From an uncultured Bacteroidales bacterium (GTDB lineage: Bacteria; Bacteroidota; Bacteroidia; Bacteroidales; Muribaculaceae), in assembly GCA_958418815.1 (NCBI GenBank), contig CATZGB010000027.1:1-39333 (forward strand): a stretch of DNA of 39,333 bases, given 5' to 3'. The position numbers and the translations under genes were made by a program. Under the pieces are notes generated by a model. That model had not been told where the DNA came from. It made no database searches and worked only from the letters and a program-made list of their open reading frames with translations. Below are positions 14,475 to 22,573 of the stretch, one piece after another (the first letter of the stretch is position 1; each line of letters opens with the position of its first letter).

Positions 14475-16804
14475 AACAAGCGCTTGTGATTGTCTGCATC
14501 CTCCTCTCCCTGTCGGCGGCGGTGTCTGCAAAGCAAATCCGGGGAGTCGTGACCGATACCGATTCAATACCGGTTGAATTTGCCAATGTGACGGCATTTG
14601 CCGCCGATTCGGTGGCAGGTGGTGGTGTGACCGATGCCTCCGGAAATTTCATGATTGAGGTCAGGCCCGATTGCGACCGAATCAGGGTGTCATTTGTCGG
14701 ATATGATGATGTCGTGCTTTCCCCGGTGCGGCCAGACATGGGCCGGATTGTCCTGAGGCAGACTTCGACGACCTTGCGGGAGGTGGTCGTGAAGGCTCCG
14801 CTGATACGGCGCGAGGCTGACCGCATTGTGTTGAATGTGGCCGCCAACCCTTTGTCGGCCAACAAGGACGCTCAGCAACTGCTGAAAACAGCCCCGGGGG
14901 TGTGGGCGACGGATGACATGCTGTCGATATACGGCCAGGGAGGAACCACTGTCTACGTCGACGACCGGAAAGTGAACATGTCCGGGCGTCAGCTCATGGC
15001 TTACCTCAAGACCATACAGTCTTCCTCTATCACCACGATAGAGGTCATCCCCAAAGCCGGGGCTGAATACAGCGCTGACTCTTCAGGCGGCGTTGTCAGG
15101 ATTAACCTGAAACGCAGCCGGGTCGACGGGCTCAATGGCTCGGCGGGGATGAACGTCACTGCCGGAGAATACGAGCAATGGATAAATCCCTTCATCAGCC
15201 TTGGCCTTCATGCCGGCAGGTGGACTGTCAACTTCAATGCCAGCGTGAACGGAAGTCCGTCGGAAAGACATGTCTCACACGAGGAAACCACAAACTCGGC
15301 CACCTCCCGGGAGCATACCGGAGTGGCGCGTCTTGACAACAAGGCAATACAAGGCAACGTGTCTCTTGGCATATTCTATGAGCCGGGCGACAGAGACAAA
15401 ATCGGGCTGCAACTCGACTGCAACCCGGCCAAATCCCGTCATAAGTCCGACTCCGAGACCGGGATGGTAGCTCCGGGGTTCAGCGGCGCCACATTCGGCC
15501 TGTATGAAAGTGAAGAGCTGTTCCATAATCTCAATGCCGCCTTCAACTGGTCGCATGTCACTGACCGCAATGGCTCTGTGTTGAAACTGATTGCCAGTTA
15601 CAACCGTCAGAGCCGTTCGGTGGCGGAGGACAACATGATGCGCTGGTCTTATTTGCCCGGTGATTCGGTGTTCAACACCGACAGCCGTAACCGCTATGAC
15701 ATACTGGTCACAGACCTGTCATTCCGCAAGGTGTTCAATCCCCGCTGGAATCTCAATGTCGGGGCGAAACACACCCTCAACGATGTCTCAAACAACTCTT
15801 TCCACCGACATGCCCGTGGCAGGGAATGGATTATGGACCGGCAGTATGATTATGACGCGTCATACGACGAGAATATTGTGGCCCTGTATGCCATTGCCGA
15901 CGGCAAAGCCGGGAGATGGAGGTTCAAGGCGGGCTTGCGCGGTGAATATTCCGTGACCAAAGGTGGAGAGGCTCATAAAGGCCGTCTTGACATCTTCCCC
16001 AACGCTAACATATCCTACAACCTTACCGAAAAAGGGGATTACACCGTGGCTGCGGGATATTACAGACACATCATGCGCCCCTCGTTCCAGTCGTTGAACC
16101 CGGTTGTGAGGCAAGTTTCCGACTATACTTACACTGTCGGCAACAGAAATCTCTCCCCAAGCTTCACCAATGCGTTGAGTCTCGATTTCATCCTTGCCGG
16201 CAGATTCACCGTCGCGGCAGGCTGTTCGATGACCGACAACCCGATAAGGCAGATGTTCGCCTCCGACCCGGATTTTCCCGAAAGGCTGTATCTCACATGG
16301 GACAACGAGAGGACAGACCGTAACCTGTTCATCCATGGCGACGGGCTCGTGAGCATCACGAAGTGGTTTGACCTTTACTCAAGCCTGACATATATGGTTA
16401 CGTCACAGAAACTCTCCGGCGGAGATTCATATGACACATTCGGCTATCTCCAGCTTGTGGCGAATGCCGCGTTCCGGCTGCCAAAGGGATTCAACCTGTC
16501 GGTGAGTTGCTTCTATAACTCCAGGATGAAGATTGGCAACATCACAGTGTTCCCGATCCTTGACCTTGCCCCGACATTGCAGAGGCAGTTTGGCCAGCAC
16601 TGGTCGGTGTCGGTCGGTGTGGAAAACCTCTTGCAGCGTACAAGTAAAATTATGACCGAATCATCGGGGTATGAGCGGTTTGGTCACACGAAGACATACA
16701 TGAAGGCAAAAGTCGGGGTCACATACAATTTCAACTCCGGGAAGAGATTCCGGTCCCCGGGCATTGAGAGGAACACCGATGCCTCACGTCTCCGCGATGA
16801 CTGA
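14471..16804 (+). CDS. TonB-dependent-receptor-like outer-membrane beta-barrel family protein (module 2)
   Basis: This 777-residue protein has a signal peptide (about 1-20, SLSAAVSA). A carboxypeptidase-regulatory-like domain lies at about 22-97 (RGVVTDTDSIPVEFANVTAF, VSFVGYDDVVL). A plug-like segment covers about 100-215 (LREVVVKAPLIRREADRIVL, GGTTVYVDDRKV, GAEYSADSSGGVVRINLK). The barrel belongs to the outer-membrane barrel family typical of Bacteroidota (PF14905-like). After the last barrel strand (VGVTYNF) there is an unusual polar tail of about 20 residues. No SusD partner is present. The gene overlaps the lipoprotein gene by ATGA. It is the module 2 counterpart of 5017-7551; the substrate is unknown. 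Confidence 0.9.
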   Translation: MKQALVIVCILLSLSAAVSAKQIRGVVTDTDSIPVEFANVTAFAADSVAGGGVTDASGNFMIEVRPDCDRIRVSFVGYDDVVLSPVRPDMGRIVLRQTSTTLREVVVKAPLIRREADRIVLNVAANPLSANKDAQQLLKTAPGVWATDDMLSIYGQGGTTVYVDDRKVNMSGRQLMAYLKTIQSSSITTIEVIPKAGAEYSADSSGGVVRINLKRSRVDGLNGSAGMNVTAGEYEQWINPFISLGLHAGRWTVNFNASVNGSPSERHVSHEETTNSATSREHTGVARLDNKAIQGNVSLGIFYEPGDRDKIGLQLDCNPAKSRHKSDSETGMVAPGFSGATFGLYESEELFHNLNAAFNWSHVTDRNGSVLKLIASYNRQSRSVAEDNMMRWSYLPGDSVFNTDSRNRYDILVTDLSFRKVFNPRWNLNVGAKHTLNDVSNNSFHRHARGREWIMDRQYDYDASYDENIVALYAIADGKAGRWRFKAGLRGEYSVTKGGEAHKGRLDIFPNANISYNLTEKGDYTVAAGYYRHIMRPSFQSLNPVVRQVSDYTYTVGNRNLSPSFTNALSLDFILAGRFTVAAGCSMTDNPIRQMFASDPDFPERLYLTWDNERTDRNLFIHGDGLVSITKWFDLYSSLTYMVTSQKLSGGDSYDTFGYLQLVANAAFRLPKGFNLSVSCFYNSRMKIGNITVFPILDLAPTLQRQFGQHWSVSVGVENLLQRTSKIMTESSGYERFGHTKTYMKAKVGVTYNFNSGKRFRSPGIERNTDASRLRDD

Positions 16805-16827
16805 TGGCTCCGGTCAAGAGTGTGGCG

Positions 16828-16866
16828 GCCCGGGTGGCTGTCTGGCGGCCTGCCCGCCCGGGGCGG
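16828..16866. terminator. GC-rich hairpin between convergent genes
   Basis: A GC-rich imperfect stem forms around GGCCCGGGTGGC and GCCCGCCCGGGGC, between the stop codons of the module 2 outer-membrane protein gene and queE. There is no T-run; it is probably a bidirectional stop or stabiliser. Confidence 0.4.
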
Positions 16867-16869
16867 TGG

Positions 16870-17469
16870 TCAGCGGATGCCCAGCATCTTGTGGGTCTGG
16901 AGCGAGAGGCTCCAGGTGGGATGGGCCTTGACGAAAGCTATGCAGTTGGCGAGGGTCGCCGCGTTGCGGAGGCGGCATTCATCATCGTCATGCACGGTCA
17001 TGGAGTGGTCGCAAGGCTGCAGCGAGCGGTGGCGCGCCTCTGTCGGCTCATAGAGCCTGACGCGCTCCTCGTCGTGGCCGTCGTCATGGAAGAGCAGCTT
17101 GATTTCGTCTACTCGCTCCGGGACAATGTCAAGGGTCTTCGGCGAGCAGGTCACCCAGTCGACATTCGGCGGTATCGGCAATGTGCCGTTGGTCTCCACC
17201 TGCACGAAATACCCCTCATGGCGGAGCCGGTCTACAAACTCCCTGGTGAGCTGCAGCCCCGGTTCGCCGCCGGTGATGACGGCGTGGCGCGCCGGATATT
17301 TCCTGATTTCCCCGATTATCTCGTCATCGGTCATCTCGCTGCCATCCTGGTGTTGGGTGTCGCAGAACGGACACGCCAGGTTGCAGCCTGACAGGCGGAC
17401 AAACACGGCCGCGTGTCCCGCAAACCGCCCCTCTCCCTGAAGGGAGTAGAATATCTCGTTGATTTTCAT
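16870..17469 (-). CDS. queE: 7-carboxy-7-deazaguanine synthase QueE
   Basis: A radical SAM enzyme of 199 residues with the QueE N-terminus MKINEIFYSLQGEG and the cluster motif CxxxCxxC at Cys29, Cys33 and Cys36 (CNLACPFCDT). The SAM-binding GGEP lies at 67-70, and the VETNGTLPIP and WVTCSPK segments are also present. It converts 6-carboxytetrahydropterin into 7-carboxy-7-deazaguanine in the preQ0/queuosine route, in the cytoplasm. ATG at 17469 is chosen over an in-frame TTG at 17475. It follows queD by 33 nt, so the two consecutive pathway steps are coupled. queC and queF are not in the window. Confidence 0.96.
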   Translation of the reverse strand: MKINEIFYSLQGEGRFAGHAAVFVRLSGCNLACPFCDTQHQDGSEMTDDEIIGEIRKYPARHAVITGGEPGLQLTREFVDRLRHEGYFVQVETNGTLPIPPNVDWVTCSPKTLDIVPERVDEIKLLFHDDGHDEERVRLYEPTEARHRSLQPCDHSMTVHDDDECRLRNAATLANCIAFVKAHPTWSLSLQTHKMLGIR

Positions 17470-17502
17470 CAGCAATAAAAAAACGTTTTTGCCGCGCGAT
17501 GC

Positions 17503-17856
17503 TCAGAGGGCCTGCGGCTCCACCCCGTCGACGACATAGGCCGCCACATTCCCCTCGCTCTCCTGCACCACTGCCTTGTAACACTCCGGAATCTGCTCCG
17601 TGATCCACCGCGCTATGTTCTCCGCCGTGGGGTTGAAGGGCAACACGTCGTTGAGATGGCGGTGGTCGAGCGCGTCATGGATGCGTTCCTTGATGCGGGT
17701 GAAGTCACACACCATCCCGTCGGCGTTGAGCGTGGCCGCGCGGCAATAGACGGTCACAATCCAGTTGTGGCCGTGGATGTTGGAGCATTTGCTTTCATAT
17801 GAGAGCGCGAGCTGGTGTGAGCCCGCGATTTCCATTCTTTTGGAGACGTAATACAT
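17503..17856 (-). CDS. queD: 6-carboxytetrahydropterin synthase QueD
   Basis: The 117-residue protein has the QueD/PTPS fold signature. Zinc ligands are His14 (GSHQL), His28 and His30 (IHGH). The catalytic Cys24 lies four residues before His28, as in E. coli QueD. DHRHLND and a C-terminal ESEGN carry the usual active-site residues. It makes 6-carboxytetrahydropterin from dihydroneopterin triphosphate for queuosine synthesis. The ATG lies 24 nt after the stop of the outer-membrane protein gene and 33 nt before queE, in an apparent four-gene operon starting with the YitT-type gene. Confidence 0.96.
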   Translation of the reverse strand: MYYVSKRMEIAGSHQLALSYESKCSNIHGHNWIVTVYCRAATLNADGMVCDFTRIKERIHDALDHRHLNDVLPFNPTAENIARWITEQIPECYKAVVQESEGNVAAYVVDGVEPQAL

Positions 17857-17880
17857 TGGCGGTTGATGGCGCGGCTGTGG

Positions 17881-18990
17881 TCACGGCAGGGTGACCCTCA
17901 GCAGCAGACGTTGATAGAAGATGAATGAAGAGGGGGTGAAATTGAAATCGAGCGACGCCAGCAGGCTGACATGCTTCTTGCGCAAGATGTAGGCATAGAT
18001 GTCGAGCCGGTCGTAAAAGCATTTCTGGTAGAACGGCTCCCCCTGGTATAGCCCAGGCCCCATTGGCGACCACACCACCGGGTTGGCGGCGATTTCCTCC
18101 TCAGTGGCGTGGGGCGCGTCATTGTCGAGAAACGACGGGGAGGGGTAGTCGTATGAGGGAAACAGCGGCTTGCCGACATACAGGGTGTTCTTCACCCCCA
18201 GCCACAGCCATTCCCCGACAGCCTCGACATACAGCCCGGCTGGGGTGTCCCAGCCGCTGTCCTCCCGCGCGCGGTTGCGCTCTATGGTCATCAGCAGTCC
18301 GGCCCTTACGGTCAGCGAGTCTGTACCGACGGCCCGCCCGAGGTCGGCCCCGACGTAGGGGTTGACCAGGAAGTTGTCGACGATATGCTGGTCGGCGGGG
18401 GCATCTTTCTGCAGAGCGTAATGGTTCATCTGCAAGTAGCCTCCGAAGTTAAACCAGTTGCTCCGGGGCGACATCTGCCCGTGGAACACGATGTTGAACG
18501 CCTCGCGCTGGCTGCGGGTCTGCATCCCGCGCCAGTCGATGTAAGCGTCGAAATACCCTTTCGGGCCAACATACTGAGCCATCGCCCCGCGTATGTTGTT
18601 CTGGCTGTAGCTCAGCGAGTCGTTCCAGAGAAAACCCGGCATCTCCTCGGTCAGCTGCTTGCGCGGGAACATGCCCATCGAGAAGCGCCATCTGCGACCC
18701 TCATGGCGGTAATACAGGGTGGGGGAGAGCCGGTGTCCCTCCCATTGGCAGCCTATCGGCTGAAACCACACCACACCTCCGGCGATCCTGTCCTCGGGGC
18801 TGAACTTCAGTCCCACCTCGGGCGCGAGGTTGGTGAAGAAATATGTCTTTGTCGCCGTCACGTCGTGGTCTCCCTCGCGGTTGTCAAACACCGACGAGAA
18901 GTCTACCTCCCAGGTCGGCTCCACTCCACGCGACAGTTGGGGCAGCAAGAATGCCGCAACCACCAGCGCTGACGTTATAAACCTACTCAT
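17881..18990 (-). CDS. Predicted outer-membrane beta-barrel protein in the queDE operon
   Basis: The product of 369 residues has a signal peptide (MSRFITSALVVAAFLLPQ). Amphipathic strands rich in Tyr, Trp, Phe and Gly follow, with short turns, ending LLLRVTLP. This is the pattern of a 14- to 18-stranded porin-like barrel. I do not recognise a named family. ATG at 18990 is preferred to a TTG at 19011: it gives a clean signal peptide and a 13-nt gap after the YitT-type gene. Its place between a membrane transporter-like gene and queD/queE suggests a shared regulon, perhaps envelope passage of a small molecule, but that is inference. It could also be only a housekeeping porin-like protein. Confidence 0.75.
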   Translation of the reverse strand: MSRFITSALVVAAFLLPQLSRGVEPTWEVDFSSVFDNREGDHDVTATKTYFFTNLAPEVGLKFSPEDRIAGGVVWFQPIGCQWEGHRLSPTLYYRHEGRRWRFSMGMFPRKQLTEEMPGFLWNDSLSYSQNNIRGAMAQYVGPKGYFDAYIDWRGMQTRSQREAFNIVFHGQMSPRSNWFNFGGYLQMNHYALQKDAPADQHIVDNFLVNPYVGADLGRAVGTDSLTVRAGLLMTIERNRAREDSGWDTPAGLYVEAVGEWLWLGVKNTLYVGKPLFPSYDYPSPSFLDNDAPHATEEEIAANPVVWSPMGPGLYQGEPFYQKCFYDRLDIYAYILRKKHVSLLASLDFNFTPSSFIFYQRLLLRVTLP

Positions 18991-19003
18991 ACACGCGGCT
19001 GTG

Positions 19004-19993
19004 TCAGACAATCTTGGATGTGGGGTCGGGCAGGTTGGGATGCTCGAGCGGTGCGCCCGGACGGCGCATCTTCAGCTTGATTTCATCGAATCCCTTGCCA
19101 TACACCCCGTTGACCTGCGCCTGGGTGATGAACGCGTCCTGGTCTATCGACTTGATGATGCGGAAGAGTGTCACTGACTCTATTTTGCGGCACATCACCA
19201 GCAACACCTTGACCTCTTTCTTTGAGTACCACCCCATGCCGTTAAGCACCGTGCAGCCGCGCTGGGCCTCGTTGTTGATGGCCGTGGCTATCTCCTCCCA
19301 CTTGGGAGAGAAGATGGTGAACTGCACCGCCTGGCGGTTGGTGTGGATCATCATGTCGGCCATGAACGGTATCACAAACAGGGTGATGAGGCCGAACACG
19401 AGCGACGGCACTCCGTCGGCGAAGCTGAACTCCGGCTCAAGGAAGAATTTCAGCACCAGCGATGAGCCGATGATTGACAGGTCGAAATACATCATCGCTC
19501 GCCCGATGGAGACATTGCTCTTCTTCGACGCGACAGCCGCCACGATGTCGGTGCCGCCGGTCGACCCGTTGTGGACAAACACGATGCCGATGCCGAGGCC
19601 ACACATTACGGCCCCGATGATGACATTCATGAATGTCTCACCCTCGACAGGCTGGGTGTGGAACACCGGCTGGAACACCGCGAATATCATCGACACGACA
19701 AGCACCCCAAACAGGGTGCGTATCACGAATGTGCGCCCGACTATCCTCCAGGCCAGGGCAAGCATTATGCAGTTGACCGTGAAGATGGTCACGGAGTAGG
19801 GGATGTGGAACCCGAAACAGCCAAACGACACCATGTCGACAATCTGGCTGAATCCGGCCATACCCCCGATCACGACCTTCTCGGGTGCCGTGGCTATGAA
19901 CGCGCAGAATCCAAGGCCATACATGGCGATGCCCAGGATGATCATCAGGTAATCTTTGGCGAAAAGCCAAAGCTTAGGGCGGGAAAGAGTCAT
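19004..19993 (-). CDS. YitT family membrane protein with DUF2179 domain
   Basis: This 329-residue protein has five or six membrane helices in the first 210 residues (for example YLMIILGIAMYGLGFCAFIA and VIIGAVMCGLGIGIVFVHNG). The conserved YitT segment HNGSTGGTDIVAAVASKK is present. A cytoplasmic DUF2179 domain lies at about 215-315 (FSPKWEEIATAINNEAQRGC and ALITQAQVNGVYGKGFD-like end). YitT proteins are widespread inner-membrane proteins of unsettled function. It is the first gene of a minus-strand operon continuing into an outer-membrane protein, queD and queE, behind a structured leader of about 95 nt. Confidence 0.92.
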   Translation of the reverse strand: MTLSRPKLWLFAKDYLMIILGIAMYGLGFCAFIATAPEKVVIGGMAGFSQIVDMVSFGCFGFHIPYSVTIFTVNCIMLALAWRIVGRTFVIRTLFGVLVVSMIFAVFQPVFHTQPVEGETFMNVIIGAVMCGLGIGIVFVHNGSTGGTDIVAAVASKKSNVSIGRAMMYFDLSIIGSSLVLKFFLEPEFSFADGVPSLVFGLITLFVIPFMADMMIHTNRQAVQFTIFSPKWEEIATAINNEAQRGCTVLNGMGWYSKKEVKVLLVMCRKIESVTLFRIIKSIDQDAFITQAQVNGVYGKGFDEIKLKMRRPGAPLEHPNLPDPTSKIV

Positions 19994-20019
19994 TTTCCAA
20001 AACTTAACAAGTGAATAAT

Positions 20020-20090
20020 GTCGGCCCCTGCGGTCTTGACTGGCAATCCGTCACCACCTATGCGGCTGAGGCTCCGCAGGACATACCGAC
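20020..20090 (-). promoter_or_regulatory. Structured 5' leader of the YitT-queDE operon
   Basis: In the minus-strand transcript GTCGG pairs with CCGAC (20090-20086 with 20024-20020) and CCTGCGG pairs perfectly with CCGCAGG (20080-20074 with 20033-20027). They enclose 40 nt that can form two small hairpins, giving a junction-like fold. It begins at about the predicted transcription start and ends 26 nt before the ATG. It does not match a riboswitch class I can recall. A control role is inferred. Confidence 0.45.
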
Positions 20091-20092
20091 TG

Positions 20093-20100
20093 CAAATTTA
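20093..20100 (-). promoter_or_regulatory. -7 box of the YitT-queDE operon
   Basis: TAAATTTG on the minus strand, directly downstream of the T-tail of the terminator at 20102-20158. The -33 region falls inside that terminator stem and has no TTTG. Confidence 0.6.
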
Positions 20101-20101
20101 C

Positions 20102-20158
20102 AAAAATTCCGCGGATTCCACCCCTATGGCAATATCTTTCGGTGGAATTTCCGCGGAA
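20102..20158 (-). terminator. Strong intrinsic terminator of the secreted protein gene
   Basis: On the minus strand TTCCGCGGA plus TTCCACC pair with GGTGGAA plus TCCGCGGAA, a long stem with a 2-nt bulge, followed directly by TTTTTG. It follows the stop codon at 20202 and butts against the next promoter. Confidence 0.85.
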
Positions 20159-20201
20159 CCTTTGTGTCAAACCGGTTTTATCCTGAGGACAGCCTCACGG
20201 C

Positions 20202-22160
20202 TTATTCCTTGAAGACCCGTTTTTCGGTCTTGCCGTCAGAATAGACCACGATGTTAAGCCCCGGGAACGGCCTCTCTGACCTTACCCCCTGCAGGTTGAA
20301 GTAACCGACCACCCTGGCTGCCTCTTCATCGATGGTGGTCATAGTTTCATCTATTTTCGATACGCCGCCAGGAAATGTGAAATTAGCAGTGGTTCCGGTG
20401 ATGGTCTCGCCGTCGACTATTGCGTAGACTCGATATGAGTATGTCTCACCAGGAGTCAGGTCTGACAGGTTGGCTGAAATGCTTATACCGTCGCAGGGCA
20501 CGAAGCGGTGGGTCGCTCCGGCGCGGTTGCCGCCAGGTGCGCTGAAAGCCGTGTCCGCTCCCCATATCTCGAAACCCTGTTCGCTGACATCCCCGCTGCC
20601 GGATATCACAGCTCCGCACAAAGTCACCGAGCCATCCTCCTCAAACCATGTCGGCTGGAGCATCAATGTGGGCGTGTGCCATCCGGAGGCATTCCCGGTG
20701 AACACCTGGCCCCAATCGCCAACTGCTTTTTTCCCGTCATATTCAAACACCGGCCTGTAAAGATATCGCACCTCAGGGTCGAGGCCGTCGAGTATTCCCC
20801 ACAGGCTGCCGCCGACAACCGGACAGTGGGTTTTCCGTATGCCGGACTCGTCTGAGTCATCCTCCTCGCGCCATTCCACATAGGTGTCTACGGTGTTGCC
20901 CAGGTTTGTGGAACAAAAGATTCTTGCCCGGCTTTTTGACATCGCGCTATGCGCGGGAGTGTTCCATTTCACAGCTTCGGTTTTTCTTTTCAACACCGGT
21001 TGCGTGCCGTCATCAATGCGAGTGCGCGACCCGTCGGCATACCTGACATAGTAAGGCGCGAAAGTGACCTCGTAATCAGTCTCCGGCGGCACATCTCTGA
21101 ACGTGAATTCTCTCTCCCCTGTCAGGTAAGGGCGTATCACTCTCCCGTCAGGCAATGTCATACATGCTTCCTCATACTCCATATGGCCATACTTCTCGTC
21201 AAGGCCATTGTGGGAGTATGCAGCCGGCCAATATACTTTCACATTCAGCGGTTGGCTGCGAGTGCTTGGTGGCTCTACTCCTGGAATAAATACTCCCGAT
21301 TGCATTGTGTATGTGATGAGGTCTTTCATGTAAATATCCACTGGATATTCTTTCCCGCATGCTTCAACATACATTTCCAATGGAGTTGCTTGATGAGTGT
21401 AGTGAAAGGATGGGAATAGTTCGGTTGAAGATGTTTCTGTCCTGTTTCCATCGGCATCAATCATTACGATTCTTGTTATGGCAGGATCTTCGGAAAGGTA
21501 ATTTTCGGTGTATAATGAGATGCTGTTGGGGTATGCCTCGATATTTGTGCTGGGGGCTAAAGGCGATAGTTCTATGATATTGGGGAATATGATATAACAA
21601 TCATTAAATTTGATACAGGCCTGGCAATGATAATAGTTGAGATTCTTAAACGTCGCGAATGGAGCAAGCCAAGGATACTTTGTGATAAGTACATTCGAAA
21701 CCGAAGCCCAATCCTCATGGAATACATCCGTAAAGCTCTCAATTGTCAGTTGGATGGCATTGTTGATTGTCTCTAATGTGAGGGTCTCATTCTCTATGAA
21801 CGGTTGAAATTGAATTAGCTCGAATGTCTCCGGGGATGTTTCCAGATACTCTGCTATTCCGATAGCATAGCCTGTCGGCAATTCTGAGATTTTGTCGCAA
21901 CTATGATACTCTCCGTTTGAATCAGCGAACGAGAGCGTGAATCTATTGAGGTCGTAGTCAAAAGAGCATAAACGGTGGTCAGTGGGATAATGCTGCACGT
22001 CTGCCTCAAGATATATGTCTATGCCTTCCGGCAGTGAGTAATTGGCGTTGTAAACTTGGGGAGAAGAGGCGAGACATAAGGTGGTTAAGGAGGATAGAAA
22101 CAGGATGAATATGGCGGCCATAATATGGCGGCCTCGCCGGGAAAGCAGGTGTCGCATCAT
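20202..22160 (-). CDS. Large secreted protein with fibronectin-like repeats and sorting-type C-terminus
   Basis: The 652-residue product has a signal peptide at about 4-32 (IMAAIFILFLSSLTTLCLA). The region to about residue 300 has no recognised domain. Two or more fibronectin-type-III-like segments follow, with the repeated pattern of a GLxPxxxYxYR strand (LDGLDPEVRYLYRPVFEY and LTPGETYSYRVYAIVDGE). The last 40 residues (VVGYFNLQGVRSERPFPGLN and a Lys-rich end) resemble the C-terminal sorting tails common in Bacteroidales secreted proteins. Cell-surface or secreted location is likely. The start is taken at 22160 (ATGATG), because the longer frame from 22373 runs through an intrinsic terminator. 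Catalytic function is not evident. Confidence 0.8.
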   Translation of the reverse strand: MMRHLLSRRGRHIMAAIFILFLSSLTTLCLASSPQVYNANYSLPEGIDIYLEADVQHYPTDHRLCSFDYDLNRFTLSFADSNGEYHSCDKISELPTGYAIGIAEYLETSPETFELIQFQPFIENETLTLETINNAIQLTIESFTDVFHEDWASVSNVLITKYPWLAPFATFKNLNYYHCQACIKFNDCYIIFPNIIELSPLAPSTNIEAYPNSISLYTENYLSEDPAITRIVMIDADGNRTETSSTELFPSFHYTHQATPLEMYVEACGKEYPVDIYMKDLITYTMQSGVFIPGVEPPSTRSQPLNVKVYWPAAYSHNGLDEKYGHMEYEEACMTLPDGRVIRPYLTGEREFTFRDVPPETDYEVTFAPYYVRYADGSRTRIDDGTQPVLKRKTEAVKWNTPAHSAMSKSRARIFCSTNLGNTVDTYVEWREEDDSDESGIRKTHCPVVGGSLWGILDGLDPEVRYLYRPVFEYDGKKAVGDWGQVFTGNASGWHTPTLMLQPTWFEEDGSVTLCGAVISGSGDVSEQGFEIWGADTAFSAPGGNRAGATHRFVPCDGISISANLSDLTPGETYSYRVYAIVDGETITGTTANFTFPGGVSKIDETMTTIDEEAARVVGYFNLQGVRSERPFPGLNIVVYSDGKTEKRVFKE

Positions 22161-22230
22161 AGGTGATGGGGTTTGGGGTTGGCTTCCAGGTTCCCGGGGA
22201 AGGAGATTGTGTGAAATGAATGGCAAGGAT

Positions 22231-22269
22231 AAAAAAACGCGTGGGAACCTCACTGGTGCTCGTCCCACG
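22231..22269 (-). terminator. Intrinsic terminator ending the leader/ncRNA
   Basis: On the minus strand CGTGGGA (22269-22263) pairs with TCCCACG (22246-22240), followed after CG by seven T residues (22237-22231). It lies about 70 nt upstream of the ATG of the secreted protein gene, so it would have to be bypassed for that gene to be read from the promoter at 22574-22605. Confidence 0.8.
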
Positions 22270-22469
22270 ATTAGAGGCTCTCGCATTGCCCACGACAGTA
22301 GAACGAGCAACGCAGAGCCCACGCGGATATATGACATATGTCTGCGTTCAGGCCGGGCCTGGACGTAAACCATGTTTGCATATAATCTAAGGGGCGTCTA
22401 TCATTGCCTCATCCTTGACTGTCGTATGAATTTGCGAGATTCCTAATCGTCAAGAACAAAGCGCCAATA

Positions 22470-22489
22470 ACGCTTTTTTTGTCAGCCGG
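22470..22489 (+). terminator. Small terminator-like hairpin without an assigned transcript
   Basis: AAAGCG and CGCTTT form a 6-bp stem around CCAATAA, followed by a T-run on the plus strand. No plus-strand gene ends here. It may simply be an internal hairpin of the minus-strand RNA. Confidence 0.4.
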
Positions 22490-22573
22490 GCGGCCTCCAG
22501 GGATGGCCGCGCGAAGCCGGGGACTCTTCCCCTGGATGCCGCGCAACCTGTTGGCTGTCTGTGGCAGACAGCG

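Larger units (their letters stand above)
22231..22568 (-). ncRNA. Predicted non-coding RNA or attenuated leader, about 340 nt
   Basis: A full-consensus promoter on the minus strand (22605-22574) and a strong intrinsic terminator (22269-22231) bound this region. The 5' end folds into GCTGTCTG/CAGACAGC. Near the 3' end GGCTCTGCGTTGC (22319-22307) pairs with GCAATGCGAGAGCC (22289-22276), just before the terminator. CGTGGG occurs three times (22323, 22294 and 22269 as 5' ends), each able to pair with the terminator 3' arm CCCACG, a pattern of competing structures. It precedes the secreted protein gene by about 70 nt. It may be a leader that controls read-through into that gene or a separate RNA. 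It does not look like tmRNA, RNase P or SRP RNA. Confidence 0.55.

Noticed and set aside
16804..17391. Plus-strand open frame of 195 codons directly after the module 2 outer-membrane protein gene
   Set aside because: Antisense to queE, which has its complete iron-sulfur motif.
22161..22373. N-terminal extension of the secreted protein gene
   Set aside because: These 71 codons run through an intrinsic terminator and a strong hairpin and would put a signal peptide in the middle of the protein. Start at 22160 gives a normal signal peptide.
22231..22568. Idea that the predicted RNA is tmRNA, RNase P RNA or SRP RNA
   Set aside because: No tRNA-like end or tag frame ending in ALAA, no RNase P conserved P4 sequences and no SRP GGAAGcAGC-type loop are visible.
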